14,087 bases of DNA from Bacillota bacterium (GCA_023437885.1 JAEZFH010000337.1:1-14087); one strand, 5' to 3'; shown: positions 1 through 8,203, counted from the first letter of the stretch. Numbers and translations: made by a program. Notes: generated from the letters alone by a model not told the origin.

Positions 1-1175
1 GTCCCAGGATAGCCAGCTTTGTCCGTAATGGAACCAGATATTCTCTGAAGCTGCTGCCTATCGGCGGTTCCTGCATGATGCTTGGAGAAGATGAGAATGT
101 GGATGATGAAGGAGCCTTCAATAAGAAGGGTGTCGGAGCGAGGTTTTCGGTTCTCTTTGCAGGAGCATTTTTTAACTTTATTCTGGCCTTTGTTCTGGCG
201 CTGGTGGTGCTGGGGGATGTTGGAGTAGATAAGCCCTATATTACCAAGCTGAATGCCAATGGTCCGGCGTCTACTGCAGGGTTGGCGGAGGGTGATATGA
301 TTACGGCAATCGATGGTTCCGGGATTCATTTTGCCAGAGACATCCAGTACTATTTTTATTTTAATCATTTAACTGATAAACCAATTGAGATTACTGTACT
401 TCGTGAGGGAAAGGAACACACCTTCCCGGCAACACCTGTGTGGCATGATTTGTATCAATTAGGCTGTTACTATACCTCCACCAATCCGACTGCCGTATTG
501 GAAGCAATCGGAGAAGGGTATCCCCTGGCACAAGCAGGGGTGAAGGTGGGCGATGTTATTGTTGAGATCAATGGTGTTAAAATAGACACTGCCCAGAATT
601 TGTCAGATTATCTTTCCGCCAATCCCTTATCGGCGGAGCCCGTTACGCTTAAGTATGCAAGAGACGGGGTAGAGACCGAGATCACAGTAACACCCTTGTT
701 GGTTCAAAGCGGCTATGATCTGGGATGGAGCTATAATCAGTACCGGGAAAAGGTGAATGCCCTGGATGTGATTAAATACAGCTTTTTCGAGCTGAAGCAT
801 AATATTGTGAATACAATTAAGAGCGTCGGCCATCTAATTCTAGGTAAGGTCAGCGTGAAGGAGGTAACCGGTCCGGTCGGAATTGTTAACGTGGTCGGTG
901 ATATTGTATCCGAATCGGAGGATTACGGAATCCATGCGACGCTGCTTTCTCTGGCCCAGTTCAGCATATTGCTGAGTGCCAATCTGGGGGTTATGAATCT
1001 TCTTCCGATTCCGGCTCTGGATGGCGGAAGGATCGTGTTTATTATTATCGAAGCGATTCGAAGAAAGCCCGTGCCCAAGGAGAAGGAGGCAATCGTTCAT
1101 TTGGTGGGGATGGCCTTATTGATGCTTCTGATGGTGTTCGTAGCATTTAATGATATCCGGAATATTTTTCAATGA
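1..1175 (+). CDS. rseP: RIP metalloprotease RseP/RasP (site-2 protease), 5'-truncated by window edge
   Basis: Intramembrane zinc metalloprotease that cuts membrane-anchored substrates such as anti-sigma factors after a first extracytoplasmic cut. The frame is open from base 3 and runs into the ATG at 75 without a stop, and upstream residues match the family (LLPIGG directly before MMLGEDE). The true start and the HExxH active site therefore lie outside the window, and the ATG at 75 is internal. Visible parts: a membrane segment (FSVLFAGAFFNFILAFVLAL), two consecutive PDZ-like modules (around GPASTAGLAEGDMI and AQAGVKVGDVIVEINGVKI), then a C-terminal membrane region with the second catalytic motif LLPIPALDGGR carrying the zinc-ligand Asp. 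A final hydrophobic helix (HLVGMALLMLLMVFVAF) closes the protein. ispG follows after 39 bp with no terminator, so the two are probably co-transcribed. Confidence 0.95.
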   Translation, partial: PRIASFVRNGTRYSLKLLPIGGSCMMLGEDENVDDEGAFNKKGVGARFSVLFAGAFFNFILAFVLALVVLGDVGVDKPYITKLNANGPASTAGLAEGDMITAIDGSGIHFARDIQYYFYFNHLTDKPIEITVLREGKEHTFPATPVWHDLYQLGCYYTSTNPTAVLEAIGEGYPLAQAGVKVGDVIVEINGVKIDTAQNLSDYLSANPLSAEPVTLKYARDGVETEITVTPLLVQSGYDLGWSYNQYREKVNALDVIKYSFFELKHNIVNTIKSVGHLILGKVSVKEVTGPVGIVNVVGDIVSESEDYGIHATLLSLAQFSILLSANLGVMNLLPIPALDGGRIVFIIIEAIRRKPVPKEKEAIVHLVGMALLMLLMVFVAFNDIRNIFQ

Positions 1176-1214
1176 TAACAGGTATTTTGGATAGAATACG
1201 AAAGGTGGTTAATT

Positions 1215-2267
1215 ATGTACCGTGAAAATACGAAAGTAATTCGGATCGGAGACAGAGTAATTGGTGGCGGTAATCCGATTTTAATTCAATCCATGACCAA
1301 TACCAGGACGGAGGATGTGAAGGCTACCGTATCACAGATCCAACGTCTGACAGAAGCGGGCTGTGATATCATCAGGTGTACTGTACCAAGCATGGAAGCT
1401 GCTGCAGCATTTGGAGAGATAAAAAAGCAGATCTCCATCCCGCTGGTAGCGGATATTCATTTTGACTACCGTCTTGCAATTGCTGCAATGGAGAACGGTG
1501 CGGATAAGATCAGGATTAATCCGGGGAATATAGGAAATGAAGAAAAGCTACGGGCAGTCGTATCTGTGGCCAGAGAACGCCGCATTCCGATCCGCGTCGG
1601 TGTAAACAGCGGCTCCCTGGAGAAGGATATTATTGCAAAATATGGAAGAGTTACGGCCCAGGGGCTGGTGGATAGTGCACTGGATAAGGTGAAGCGTATT
1701 GAGGATATGGACTATGATCAGATGGTAATCAGCATCAAATCCTCCGATGTTATGATGTGTGTCCATGCTCATGAGCTGATTGCAGATTTAACCAGCTATC
1801 CTCTGCATGTGGGGATAACGGAAGCTGGTACGGTGAATGTAGGAAATATCAAGTCGGCATTAGGCCTTGGCATAATTCTGTATCAGGGAATCGGGGATAC
1901 CATTCGTGTATCGTTGACCGGAGATCCTGTGGAAGAAATCCGGTCTGCCAAACTGATTTTGAAGACTCTGGGGTATCGCAGAGGCGGAGTTGAAGTGGTT
2001 TCCTGTCCGACCTGCGGCAGAACCCAGATTAATCTTATCGATCTTGCGACGAAGGTAGAGGAAATGGTAGCCGACATGGATCTGGACATAAAGGTGGCTG
2101 TGATGGGATGTGCGGTGAACGGCCCCGGGGAAGCCAGAGAGGCGGATATCGGCATTGCCGGAGGAAGAGGAGAAGGACTCATTATTAAGAAGGGGGAAAT
2201 TCTTCGAAAGGTTCCGGAAGACCGGCTGCTGGAGGAATTGCGCCAGGAGCTGCTTCATTGGCAATAG
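1215..2267 (+). CDS. ispG: 4-hydroxy-3-methylbut-2-enyl diphosphate synthase (IspG/GcpE)
   Basis: Cytosolic iron-sulfur enzyme of the MEP isoprenoid pathway. It reductively converts 2-C-methyl-D-erythritol 2,4-cyclodiphosphate to HMBPP. At 350 aa it has the compact bacterial architecture: an N-terminal TIM barrel (starting near VIRIGDRVIGGGNPILIQSM, with PLVADIHFDYRLA and IRINPGNIG) and a C-terminal cluster-binding domain. The [4Fe-4S] ligands are visible as Cys264 and Cys267 (CPTC), Cys299 (MGCAVNGPGE) and Glu306. The start is fixed by AAAGGTGG at 1201-1208, six bases before ATG. The gene sits 39 bp behind rseP, matching the common dxr-rseP-ispG order of Firmicutes, so it is probably expressed from an upstream operon promoter. 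No clear T-tract terminator follows. All expected motifs are present and I see no defect. Confidence 0.98.
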   Translation: MYRENTKVIRIGDRVIGGGNPILIQSMTNTRTEDVKATVSQIQRLTEAGCDIIRCTVPSMEAAAAFGEIKKQISIPLVADIHFDYRLAIAAMENGADKIRINPGNIGNEEKLRAVVSVARERRIPIRVGVNSGSLEKDIIAKYGRVTAQGLVDSALDKVKRIEDMDYDQMVISIKSSDVMMCVHAHELIADLTSYPLHVGITEAGTVNVGNIKSALGLGIILYQGIGDTIRVSLTGDPVEEIRSAKLILKTLGYRRGGVEVVSCPTCGRTQINLIDLATKVEEMVADMDLDIKVAVMGCAVNGPGEAREADIGIAGGRGEGLIIKKGEILRKVPEDRLLEELRQELLHWQ

Positions 2268-2327
2268 TGTGAAGGGATGCTGAAAACTATAGCCTCTAAA
2301 TAAAAATTGAATTAATAAATCAACACG

Positions 2328-2398
2328 GGAAGAAACCTGGAGTGGTCCTCTTAATGAAATGTAAAAAATCATTTAGGCTTCCATCCAGGCCTTCTTCC
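2328..2398. repeat. Long imperfect inverted repeat / hairpin
   Basis: The left arm GGAAGAA-a-CCTGGagTGG (2328-2345) pairs with the right arm CCAtCCAGG-cc-TTCTTCC (2381-2398). This gives about 15 base pairs with small internal mismatches. A further AAATG/CATTT pair (2357-2361 with 2370-2374) caps the loop. The right arm is followed by GGGGG rather than a T run, so it is not a standard intrinsic terminator. It could be an RNA processing or stability structure, a small regulatory RNA element, or a remnant of a miniature inverted-repeat element. Confidence 0.6.
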
Positions 2399-2406
2399 GG
2401 GGGATA

Positions 2407-2470
2407 TGCCGTTGCAAAAGCAGCAGAATACCTGTGATTGTGTAAGGATTTGTGATGCTGCAGAGCGGCA
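2407..2470. repeat. Two-part inverted repeat
   Basis: TGCCG (2407-2411) pairs with CGGCA (2466-2470) and GCAGCA (2420-2425) pairs with TGCTGC (2456-2461), giving a nested stem with an unequal internal loop. It begins nine bases after the preceding hairpin, so the two may form one folded leader. Either arm could be chance on its own; together they are suggestive. Confidence 0.35.
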
Positions 2471-2507
2471 AGATATAAAGTCTGTGAGGAAAGGCATTGT
2501 AACACAA

Positions 2508-2548
2508 GATATCTTTACAAAAGGTATCTTTACAAAAGGTATCTTTTT
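2508..2548. repeat. 15-bp tandem direct repeat, about 2.7 copies
   Basis: The unit ggtatctttacaaaa occurs at 2508-2522 (with A in place of the second G), at 2523-2537 exactly, and as a partial copy from 2538 (ggtatctttt). It lies about 160 bp before the polC start. Possible readings are a protein-binding array or replication slippage in non-coding DNA; nothing in the sequence decides between them. Confidence 0.8.
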
Positions 2549-2710
2549 AACGGAAGATCTGGTTTTCCGGCAAGAAGAAAGATGAAGGCTTGTATATTGA
2601 GTAAAGGATGGAATTCATATTTGAGCTGATCATGCCTTGTTCTTTCGGACTTTTAGGATAACACTTTACAGCATTTATTCAGGTTAGAACAGCAGAATGG
2701 AGAATGCGTT

Positions 2711-5700
2711 ATGCTATTTTTTGAAGCATTTGATCAGATATCTGCGGAGCAGGAATTGCAGAAGCTTTATAGTGAAGTGGATGTGGTTAAGGTTATCGCT
2801 TCGAAACAGACGAAGAACCTCTTTATCTGTATCCGGAGTAACCGTCTGATCAGCAGAGTTTATATAAGAAAAATGGAAGAACTGCTGAATCGGCAGCTCT
2901 TTTTACATACCGGGAACCGGGCAGTAATCAAGCCTCAGTTTGAGTTATCGGCGCAGTATACTTTGCCTAAGCTATATCCGATCTACCGGGATAGTATCCT
3001 GGAGGAGCTGAAAGAAAGCAGTATTGTCAGCTTCCATATCTTTTCATCGGCAGAGGTGACCATCGATGATATGAAAATCATGGTACGTGTTACGGATAGA
3101 TGTGTTATAAAAGAGAAGATTGTAAAGCTGAAAGATTATTTGGAGACCCTGTTCCAGGAACGTTTTGATTATACGGTACAGGTTCTCGTTGATTATATTG
3201 AACCTGAGAATACACACCAGGAGGATGACTCGGAGTATAAGAAGCGTATGCTGCTTATGTCTGAGAAGGAGGCCGAAGAGGAAGGTTTTGCGGTTCCTCA
3301 GGAGCGGAAGCAGACGGCAGAGTATATGAGCACGGGTGTTAGTCCGGCAGAACTTTTGGAGATGGAAACAGCCGGCCCGAAATCTGCTGCGAATGCGAAT
3401 TCCCGCCAGGACGGACCAAAGACGAAGACAGGCGGTACTGCACCGGGCAGCTTTGAAAGAACCGGTCAGGACAAGCCGGAGCCTGGAAAAACAGAAGCTG
3501 CGAAGCCGGCAGCCTCCAAAGCCTTTGGTAAGAGTGCTTATGAAAAAGGAAAAGGAAGCTACCGTAAGCTTCCCCAGGATCCTTCCGTTATCTATGGCAG
3601 AAATTTTGAAGGCAATGTAATGCCGATTTGTGATATTATTGCTGAGATCGGAGAGGTAGTAATCCGAGGAAAGCTCATTAAGCCGGACACTCGTACAATC
3701 GGTAATGAAAAGAGTATTATTACCTTTGTGATCACGGATTTCACGGATTCTATCAAAGTAAAGCTTTACGCGAAAACAATAGAAGTCGAAGAGATAACAG
3801 CGATGCTGAAGCCCGGCGGGTATTTTATGCTGAAAGGAATTGCCCAGATGGATACCTATGAGAGGGATATCACGATAGGCTCTGTCGTTGGTATACGGGC
3901 CGTTAGTGATACTAATACCTCTTCCAGAAATGATAATGCTCCGGCGAAACGAGTGGAGCTTCATGCCCATACGATGATGAGTGATATGGATTCGGTTGTG
4001 GATGTAAAGAAGATGGTAAAGCGGGCCTTCAAGTGGGGGCATTCGGCTATTGCGGTTACCGACCATGGGGTGGTACAGGCATTTCCCGATGCCAGCCATG
4101 CCTTGAATCCCAAGGATTATTCCGATGAGGAGGAGCAGAAGCGTGCCAAGGGCTTTAAGGTAATCTATGGCATGGAGGCCTATCTGGTCGATGACCTGAA
4201 GGAGGTTGCAACGAATGCCAAGGGGCAGAGTCTGGAGGATGCGTTTGTTGTATTCGATATTGAGACTACCGGCTTTAGCCAGAACAATGACAGAATCATT
4301 GAAATCGGTGCGGTCAAGGTAATCGGAGGCGAAATTACGGATAAATACAGTACATTTGTTAATCCGGAGATTCCGATTCCTTATGAGATAGAACAGCTGA
4401 CCTCCATTAATGACAATATGGTGATCAATGCACCTACAATAGAGGTGGTTTTGCCGGAATTTCTGGCCTTTTGTGAGGGCTGCAGCCTGGTTGCCCACAA
4501 TGCTTCCTTTGATGTGGGGTTTATTAATAAGAATGCGCAAAGACAGGGAATTGAGATGGATTTTACGGTAATTGATACTGTGGGTCTGTCCCGAATCCTG
4601 CTGCCGGAATTAAGCAGGCACAGGCTGAACATTGTTGCAAAGGCTTTGAATATCTCCCTGGAGAATCATCATAGGGCTGTGGATGACGCCGGTGCTACGG
4701 CGCAGATCTTTCAGAAATTTGTAGCCATGCTTAAGGAAAGGGAAATTCTGACGGTGAATGAGATTGACCGGTTGGGAAAAATGTCGCCCGAGGCGATCCG
4801 AAAGCTCCCTGCCTATCATGCCATCCTTTTAGCCCAAAATGATGCGGGCCGGGTGAACCTATATAAAATGGTATCCCTGTCCCACATTGAATATTATAAT
4901 AAGCGTCCGAAGATTCCGAAGAGTTTGCTTCTGGAATGCAGAGAGGGAATTATTCTCGGCTCCGCCTGTGAGGCGGGGGAGGTGTTTCGCGCAGTAATGA
5001 CCAATCAGTCCCACGAGCAGGTTGCAAAGCTGGTGAATTTCTATGATTATCTGGAAATACAACCCCTTTGTAATAATGAATTTTTAATTCGCAGTGACCG
5101 GAGTGATGATAAGGATATAACCTCGAAGGAGGATCTGATGGGGCTGAACCGCAGGATTGTTGCGCTGGGAGAAGAATACAATAAGCCGGTGGTAGCAACC
5201 TGTGATGTGCATTTCCTGGATCCGGAGGATGAGATATACCGAAGAATTATTATGGCGGGGAAGGGTTTTAAGGACGCGGATGAGCAGGCGGCCCTCTACT
5301 TCAGAACCACGGAGGAGATGCTTGAGGAATTCTCTTATCTGGGGAAAGCCAAAGCGGAAGAGGTGGTCATCACCAATACGAATCTGGTCGCGGACCGGAT
5401 TGAGAAGATATCTCCGGTGCGTCCGGATAAATGCCCGCCGGTCCTTCCTAATTCGGAGGAAAATCTAAGAAATATCTGCTATGATAAAGCCCATTCCATG
5501 TATGGAGAACAGCTTCCGGCTCCTGTGGAAGCCAGGCTGGAGCATGAGCTTAAATCCATTATCAATAACGGCTTTGCGGTTATGTATATTATTGCGCAGA
5601 AGCTCGTGTGGAATTCCAATGAAGATGGTTATCTGGTAGGCTCCCGAGGCTCCGTAGGCTCCTCCTTTGTTGCTACGATGGCGGGTATCACTGAGGTTAA

Positions 5701-7330
5701 TCCTCTGGCGCCCCATTATTATTGTATGAACTGCCATTACTCGGATTTTGATTCGGCAGAGGTTAAGAAATACGGCGGCAGCTCCGGCTGTGACATGCCC
5801 GACCGCAACTGCCCTGTCTGCGGACAGCCTCTGGAAAAGGACGGCCATGATATTCCCTTTGAGACCTTCCTGGGCTTCTATGGAGATAAGGAGCCGGATA
5901 TCGACTTGAATTTCTCGGGAGAATATCAGAGCAAAGCTCATGATTATACGGAAGTGCTGTTTGGCGAGGGACATACCTTCCGGGCCGGGACCATCGGTAC
6001 CCTCGCAGATAAGACAGCCTTCGGCTATGTTAAGAATTATTTTGAAGAGCGGGGGATTCATAAGCGCAATGTGGAGATTGACCGTATCGTAGAGGGCTGT
6101 GTCGGTGTGAGAAGGACAACCGGGCAGCATCCCGGCGGGATCGTAGTATTGCCCCATGGGGAGAATATCTATTCCTTTACTCCGGTGCAGCGTCCCGCCA
6201 ATGATATGAGTACTAAAACGATAACAACACATTTTGATTACCATTCCATTGACCATAACCTGCTGAAGCTGGATATTCTCGGACACGATGATCCGACTAT
6301 GATTCGAATGCTGGAGGATCTGACGGGACTGGATGCCAAGAAGATCCGGCTGGATGAGCAGAAGGTATTGACTCTGTTTGGCGATACCGGTGCTTTGGTA
6401 ATAACGCCCAGGGACATTGACGGCTGTGAGCTGGGGTGCCTTGGAATTCCTGAGTTTGGTACGGATTTTGTTATGCAGATGGTGAAGGATACTCAACCGA
6501 AAACCTTCTCGGACCTGGTGAGAATCTCCGGGTTATCCCACGGAACGGATGTATGGTTGAATAATGCACAGACCTTGATCCAGAGCGGAACCTGTACACT
6601 GACCACGGCAATCTGTACCCGTGATGATATTATGATCTATCTGATCGCCACCGGCGTGGAACCGGGACAGTCCTTTAAGATCATGGAAAGTGTTCGTAAA
6701 GGTAAGGGACTGACACCGGAGATGGAGGCAGCGATGCTGGCAGCCGATGTTCCGGAGTGGTATATCTGGTCTTGTAAGCAGATCAAGTATATGTTCCCGA
6801 AGGCACATGCTGCGGCATATGTCATGATGGCCTTCCGGATCGCATATTTTAAGGTATATTATCCATTGGCATACTATGCAGCCTATTTTTCCATTCGCGC
6901 CTCGGCCTTCAATTATGAGCTGATGTGTCAGGGAAGGCCTGTATTGGAGCAGCATATTGCAGATTTTAAGAGAAGAAGCAACACTCTTAGCAAGAAGGAA
7001 CAGGATACCTTTAAGGATATGAGAATCGTACAGGAGATGTATGCCAGAGGCTTTGAATTTCTGCCGCTTGATATCTATACAGCGAAGGCTCATGCGTTCC
7101 AGATCGTTGGAGGAAAGCTGATGCCTTCCCTTAGTACGATTGACGGTCTTGGTGAAAAAGCGGCGGATGCTGTTGTAGATGCTGCGAAGCAGGGAGCTTT
7201 TCTCTCCAGGGATGATTTTAAGATCCGCTGTAAGGTAAGCTCTACGGTAGTAGATAATATGGCGAAGATGGGACTGCTGGGAGAGCTTCCGCTTTCGAAT
7301 CAGATGTCGTTGATGGACTTTCTGCAGTAG
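2711..7330 (+). CDS. polC: DNA polymerase III PolC-type alpha subunit
   Basis: Replicative polymerase of low-GC Gram-positives with integral proofreading. At 1539 aa it is somewhat longer than Bacillus PolC (about 1440). Domains in order: N-terminal region (1 to ~180); low-complexity Lys/Ala/Gly/Pro linker (~182-300); OB fold (~302-400); split PHP domain (VELHAHTMMSDMDS, H418 and H420; VTDHG); inserted DEDDh exonuclease with D516/E518 (FDIETTG), D601 (HNASFD) and H654/D659 (HRAVDD). The polymerase core follows, with catalytic Asp1063 and Asp1065 (PDIDLNFSGEY) and Asp1188 (LDILGHDDPT). A Cys4 zinc site is visible at C1005, C1008, C1034 and C1037. The protein ends QMSLMDFLQ, a divergent clamp-binding motif. 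GGAG eight bases before ATG supports the start, and translation ends at tandem TAG TAG. All catalytic residues are present. Confidence 0.98.
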   Translation: MLFFEAFDQISAEQELQKLYSEVDVVKVIASKQTKNLFICIRSNRLISRVYIRKMEELLNRQLFLHTGNRAVIKPQFELSAQYTLPKLYPIYRDSILEELKESSIVSFHIFSSAEVTIDDMKIMVRVTDRCVIKEKIVKLKDYLETLFQERFDYTVQVLVDYIEPENTHQEDDSEYKKRMLLMSEKEAEEEGFAVPQERKQTAEYMSTGVSPAELLEMETAGPKSAANANSRQDGPKTKTGGTAPGSFERTGQDKPEPGKTEAAKPAASKAFGKSAYEKGKGSYRKLPQDPSVIYGRNFEGNVMPICDIIAEIGEVVIRGKLIKPDTRTIGNEKSIITFVITDFTDSIKVKLYAKTIEVEEITAMLKPGGYFMLKGIAQMDTYERDITIGSVVGIRAVSDTNTSSRNDNAPAKRVELHAHTMMSDMDSVVDVKKMVKRAFKWGHSAIAVTDHGVVQAFPDASHALNPKDYSDEEEQKRAKGFKVIYGMEAYLVDDLKEVATNAKGQSLEDAFVVFDIETTGFSQNNDRIIEIGAVKVIGGEITDKYSTFVNPEIPIPYEIEQLTSINDNMVINAPTIEVVLPEFLAFCEGCSLVAHNASFDVGFINKNAQRQGIEMDFTVIDTVGLSRILLPELSRHRLNIVAKALNISLENHHRAVDDAGATAQIFQKFVAMLKEREILTVNEIDRLGKMSPEAIRKLPAYHAILLAQNDAGRVNLYKMVSLSHIEYYNKRPKIPKSLLLECREGIILGSACEAGEVFRAVMTNQSHEQVAKLVNFYDYLEIQPLCNNEFLIRSDRSDDKDITSKEDLMGLNRRIVALGEEYNKPVVATCDVHFLDPEDEIYRRIIMAGKGFKDADEQAALYFRTTEEMLEEFSYLGKAKAEEVVITNTNLVADRIEKISPVRPDKCPPVLPNSEENLRNICYDKAHSMYGEQLPAPVEARLEHELKSIINNGFAVMYIIAQKLVWNSNEDGYLVGSRGSVGSSFVATMAGITEVNPLAPHYYCMNCHYSDFDSAEVKKYGGSSGCDMPDRNCPVCGQPLEKDGHDIPFETFLGFYGDKEPDIDLNFSGEYQSKAHDYTEVLFGEGHTFRAGTIGTLADKTAFGYVKNYFEERGIHKRNVEIDRIVEGCVGVRRTTGQHPGGIVVLPHGENIYSFTPVQRPANDMSTKTITTHFDYHSIDHNLLKLDILGHDDPTMIRMLEDLTGLDAKKIRLDEQKVLTLFGDTGALVITPRDIDGCELGCLGIPEFGTDFVMQMVKDTQPKTFSDLVRISGLSHGTDVWLNNAQTLIQSGTCTLTTAICTRDDIMIYLIATGVEPGQSFKIMESVRKGKGLTPEMEAAMLAADVPEWYIWSCKQIKYMFPKAHAAAYVMMAFRIAYFKVYYPLAYYAAYFSIRASAFNYELMCQGRPVLEQHIADFKRRSNTLSKKEQDTFKDMRIVQEMYARGFEFLPLDIYTAKAHAFQIVGGKLMPSLSTIDGLGEKAADAVVDAAKQGAFLSRDDFKIRCKVSSTVVDNMAKMGLLGELPLSNQMSLMDFLQ

Positions 7331-7398
7331 TAGTCAAGATTTGCTTTAGCTTTGAGATGATAGAAAGGTTTGGGCTATATTAAGGAATGTGTTTTATC

Positions 7399-7427
7399 TG
7401 TTCCTGTGGTATGGAACAATTGTTTTC
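7399..7427 (+). terminator. Weak intrinsic terminator after polC
   Basis: TGTTCC (7399-7404) pairs with GGAACA (7413-7418) around an 8-base loop, followed by the imperfect T-rich run attgttttct. It is about 70 bp past the polC stop, where a terminator is expected, but the stem is short and the T run is interrupted. Confidence 0.4.
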
Positions 7428-7432
7428 TAATA

Positions 7433-7489
7433 TTGAAATTTATTACAAAATGTAATATTATAATACTAATTAAATTATTTTAGTATTAT
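7433..7489 (+). promoter_or_regulatory. Candidate promoter and operator of the lipoprotein gene
   Basis: A perfect TATAAT stands at 7459-7464 and a TTGAAA at 7433-7438, but the spacing of 20 bp is longer than ideal. Overlapping them are two inverted repeats: ATTACA-aaa-TGTAAT (7442-7456) and ATAATACTAA (7460-7469) with TTAGTATTAT (7480-7489) ten bases apart. The second is a perfect 10-bp dyad lying just downstream of the expected transcription start, a plausible repressor site. The whole stretch is very AT-rich, so chance symmetry is possible. Confidence 0.45.
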
Positions 7490-7514
7490 TACACTAACTC
7501 GGAGGAAACGTTGG

Positions 7515-8132
7515 ATGATAAAATTTTCTTGTAAGTATTTTCTTGTTATGGTAATAGTTTTGTGTTTTGTCCTATCTGGATGTGCAGCTAAACCCAAAGT
7601 ATCAGTAATAGAAAGTGATGAATTTTCATTTGTAAAACGGTTAGATGTTAACGTCAAGAATCCTTTTTCGGTTGAACATCGTACCTTGTGGTATATTAAT
7701 GCTACACCAGACGATATTATAAAGAAAATAAATGCTAATATTGATACTGAAAAATATTCTCTATTTACATTTACAAAAGAAAATGAACACTGGACGCTGT
7801 ACCAAACAGATAATGCAATAGAATTATTTTTTGATGGTGACCAACAGGTATGGAAAATTACAATGGACTTATCATCTGATAATAAAGATGATGCCACGTC
7901 AAAGGGCTATTACTTAAATGTAATATTTGATACTCTTTGCCCTGGCTATAGTGAGAATATTGCTGACTTACTTGGGATATACGATCAGACAGAATCACAG
8001 ATAGTATATAGAGATGTAATATGTGGTAATATGTTATTTTCATATAGTGCACAAAGTCTCTTTCTTGAAATATCTGCTGCTGAGCAGGAACAAACCCAAG
8101 ATACAATTTATACCCCTATTAGACCAAACTAA
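7515..8132 (+). CDS. Predicted lipoprotein of unknown function
   Basis: I do not recognise the family. The N-terminus is a lipoprotein signal: basic residues (MIKFSCK), a hydrophobic core (YFLVMVIVLCFVL) and a lipobox LSGC with Cys23 as the expected lipidation and cleavage site. The mature part (about 183 aa) is predicted to sit on the outer face of the membrane. It is mixed alpha/beta in character, rich in Asp, Asn and Ile, and contains two further cysteines (DTLCPGYS and DVICGNML) that could pair. GGAGG at 7501-7505, nine bases before ATG, supports the start. Base composition is much more AT-rich than polC or recQ, which suggests separate acquisition. It is a single-gene unit with its own candidate promoter; what follows is decayed sequence, so there is no intact downstream partner. 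Confidence 0.85.
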   Translation: MIKFSCKYFLVMVIVLCFVLSGCAAKPKVSVIESDEFSFVKRLDVNVKNPFSVEHRTLWYINATPDDIIKKINANIDTEKYSLFTFTKENEHWTLYQTDNAIELFFDGDQQVWKITMDLSSDNKDDATSKGYYLNVIFDTLCPGYSENIADLLGIYDQTESQIVYRDVICGNMLFSYSAQSLFLEISAAEQEQTQDTIYTPIRPN

Positions 8133-8145
8133 TCTTATAAAAATT

Positions 8146-8168
8146 AGGGGATAATTTTCAGAACCCCT
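8146..8168. repeat. Small hairpin after the lipoprotein gene
   Basis: AGGGG (8146-8150) pairs with CCCCT (8164-8168). On the plus strand no T run follows. On the minus strand the stem is followed by AATTTTTAT, so it would act better as a terminator for minus-strand transcription, although no minus-strand gene is evident nearby. Confidence 0.35.
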
Positions 8169-8203
8169 CCTGTAAACTGTTGTTAATCCAGACGAAGTCA
8201 ATT

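Larger units (their letters stand above)
2268..2710 (+). other. ispG-polC intergenic region (443 bp) without a convincing gene
   Basis: No frame here has a start, ribosome binding site and recognisable protein together. The stretch holds a long inverted repeat (2328-2398), a two-part inverted repeat (2407-2470), a 15-bp tandem repeat (2508-2548) and the polC ribosome binding site (GGAG at 2699-2702). I found no confident promoter pair and no T-tract terminator, so polC could be transcribed from here or by read-through from ispG. Confidence 0.6.

Noticed and set aside
1860..2372. 170-codon minus-strand frame over the end of ispG
   Set aside because: It overlaps the iron-sulfur domain of ispG, and its own sequence has no domain or start signal.
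2320..2505. 61-codon minus-strand frame in the ispG-polC gap
   Set aside because: No ribosome binding site and no recognisable domain; the stretch is better explained by the inverted repeats.
3044..4540. 498-codon open frame on the minus strand inside polC
   Set aside because: It lies entirely within polC, its protein is low-complexity and Arg/Ile/Leu-rich, and it shows no domain. It is a by-product of polC codon composition.
5465..6496. 343-codon open frame on the minus strand inside polC
   Set aside because: Same situation: opposite the polymerase core, no recognisable motif and no ribosome binding site.
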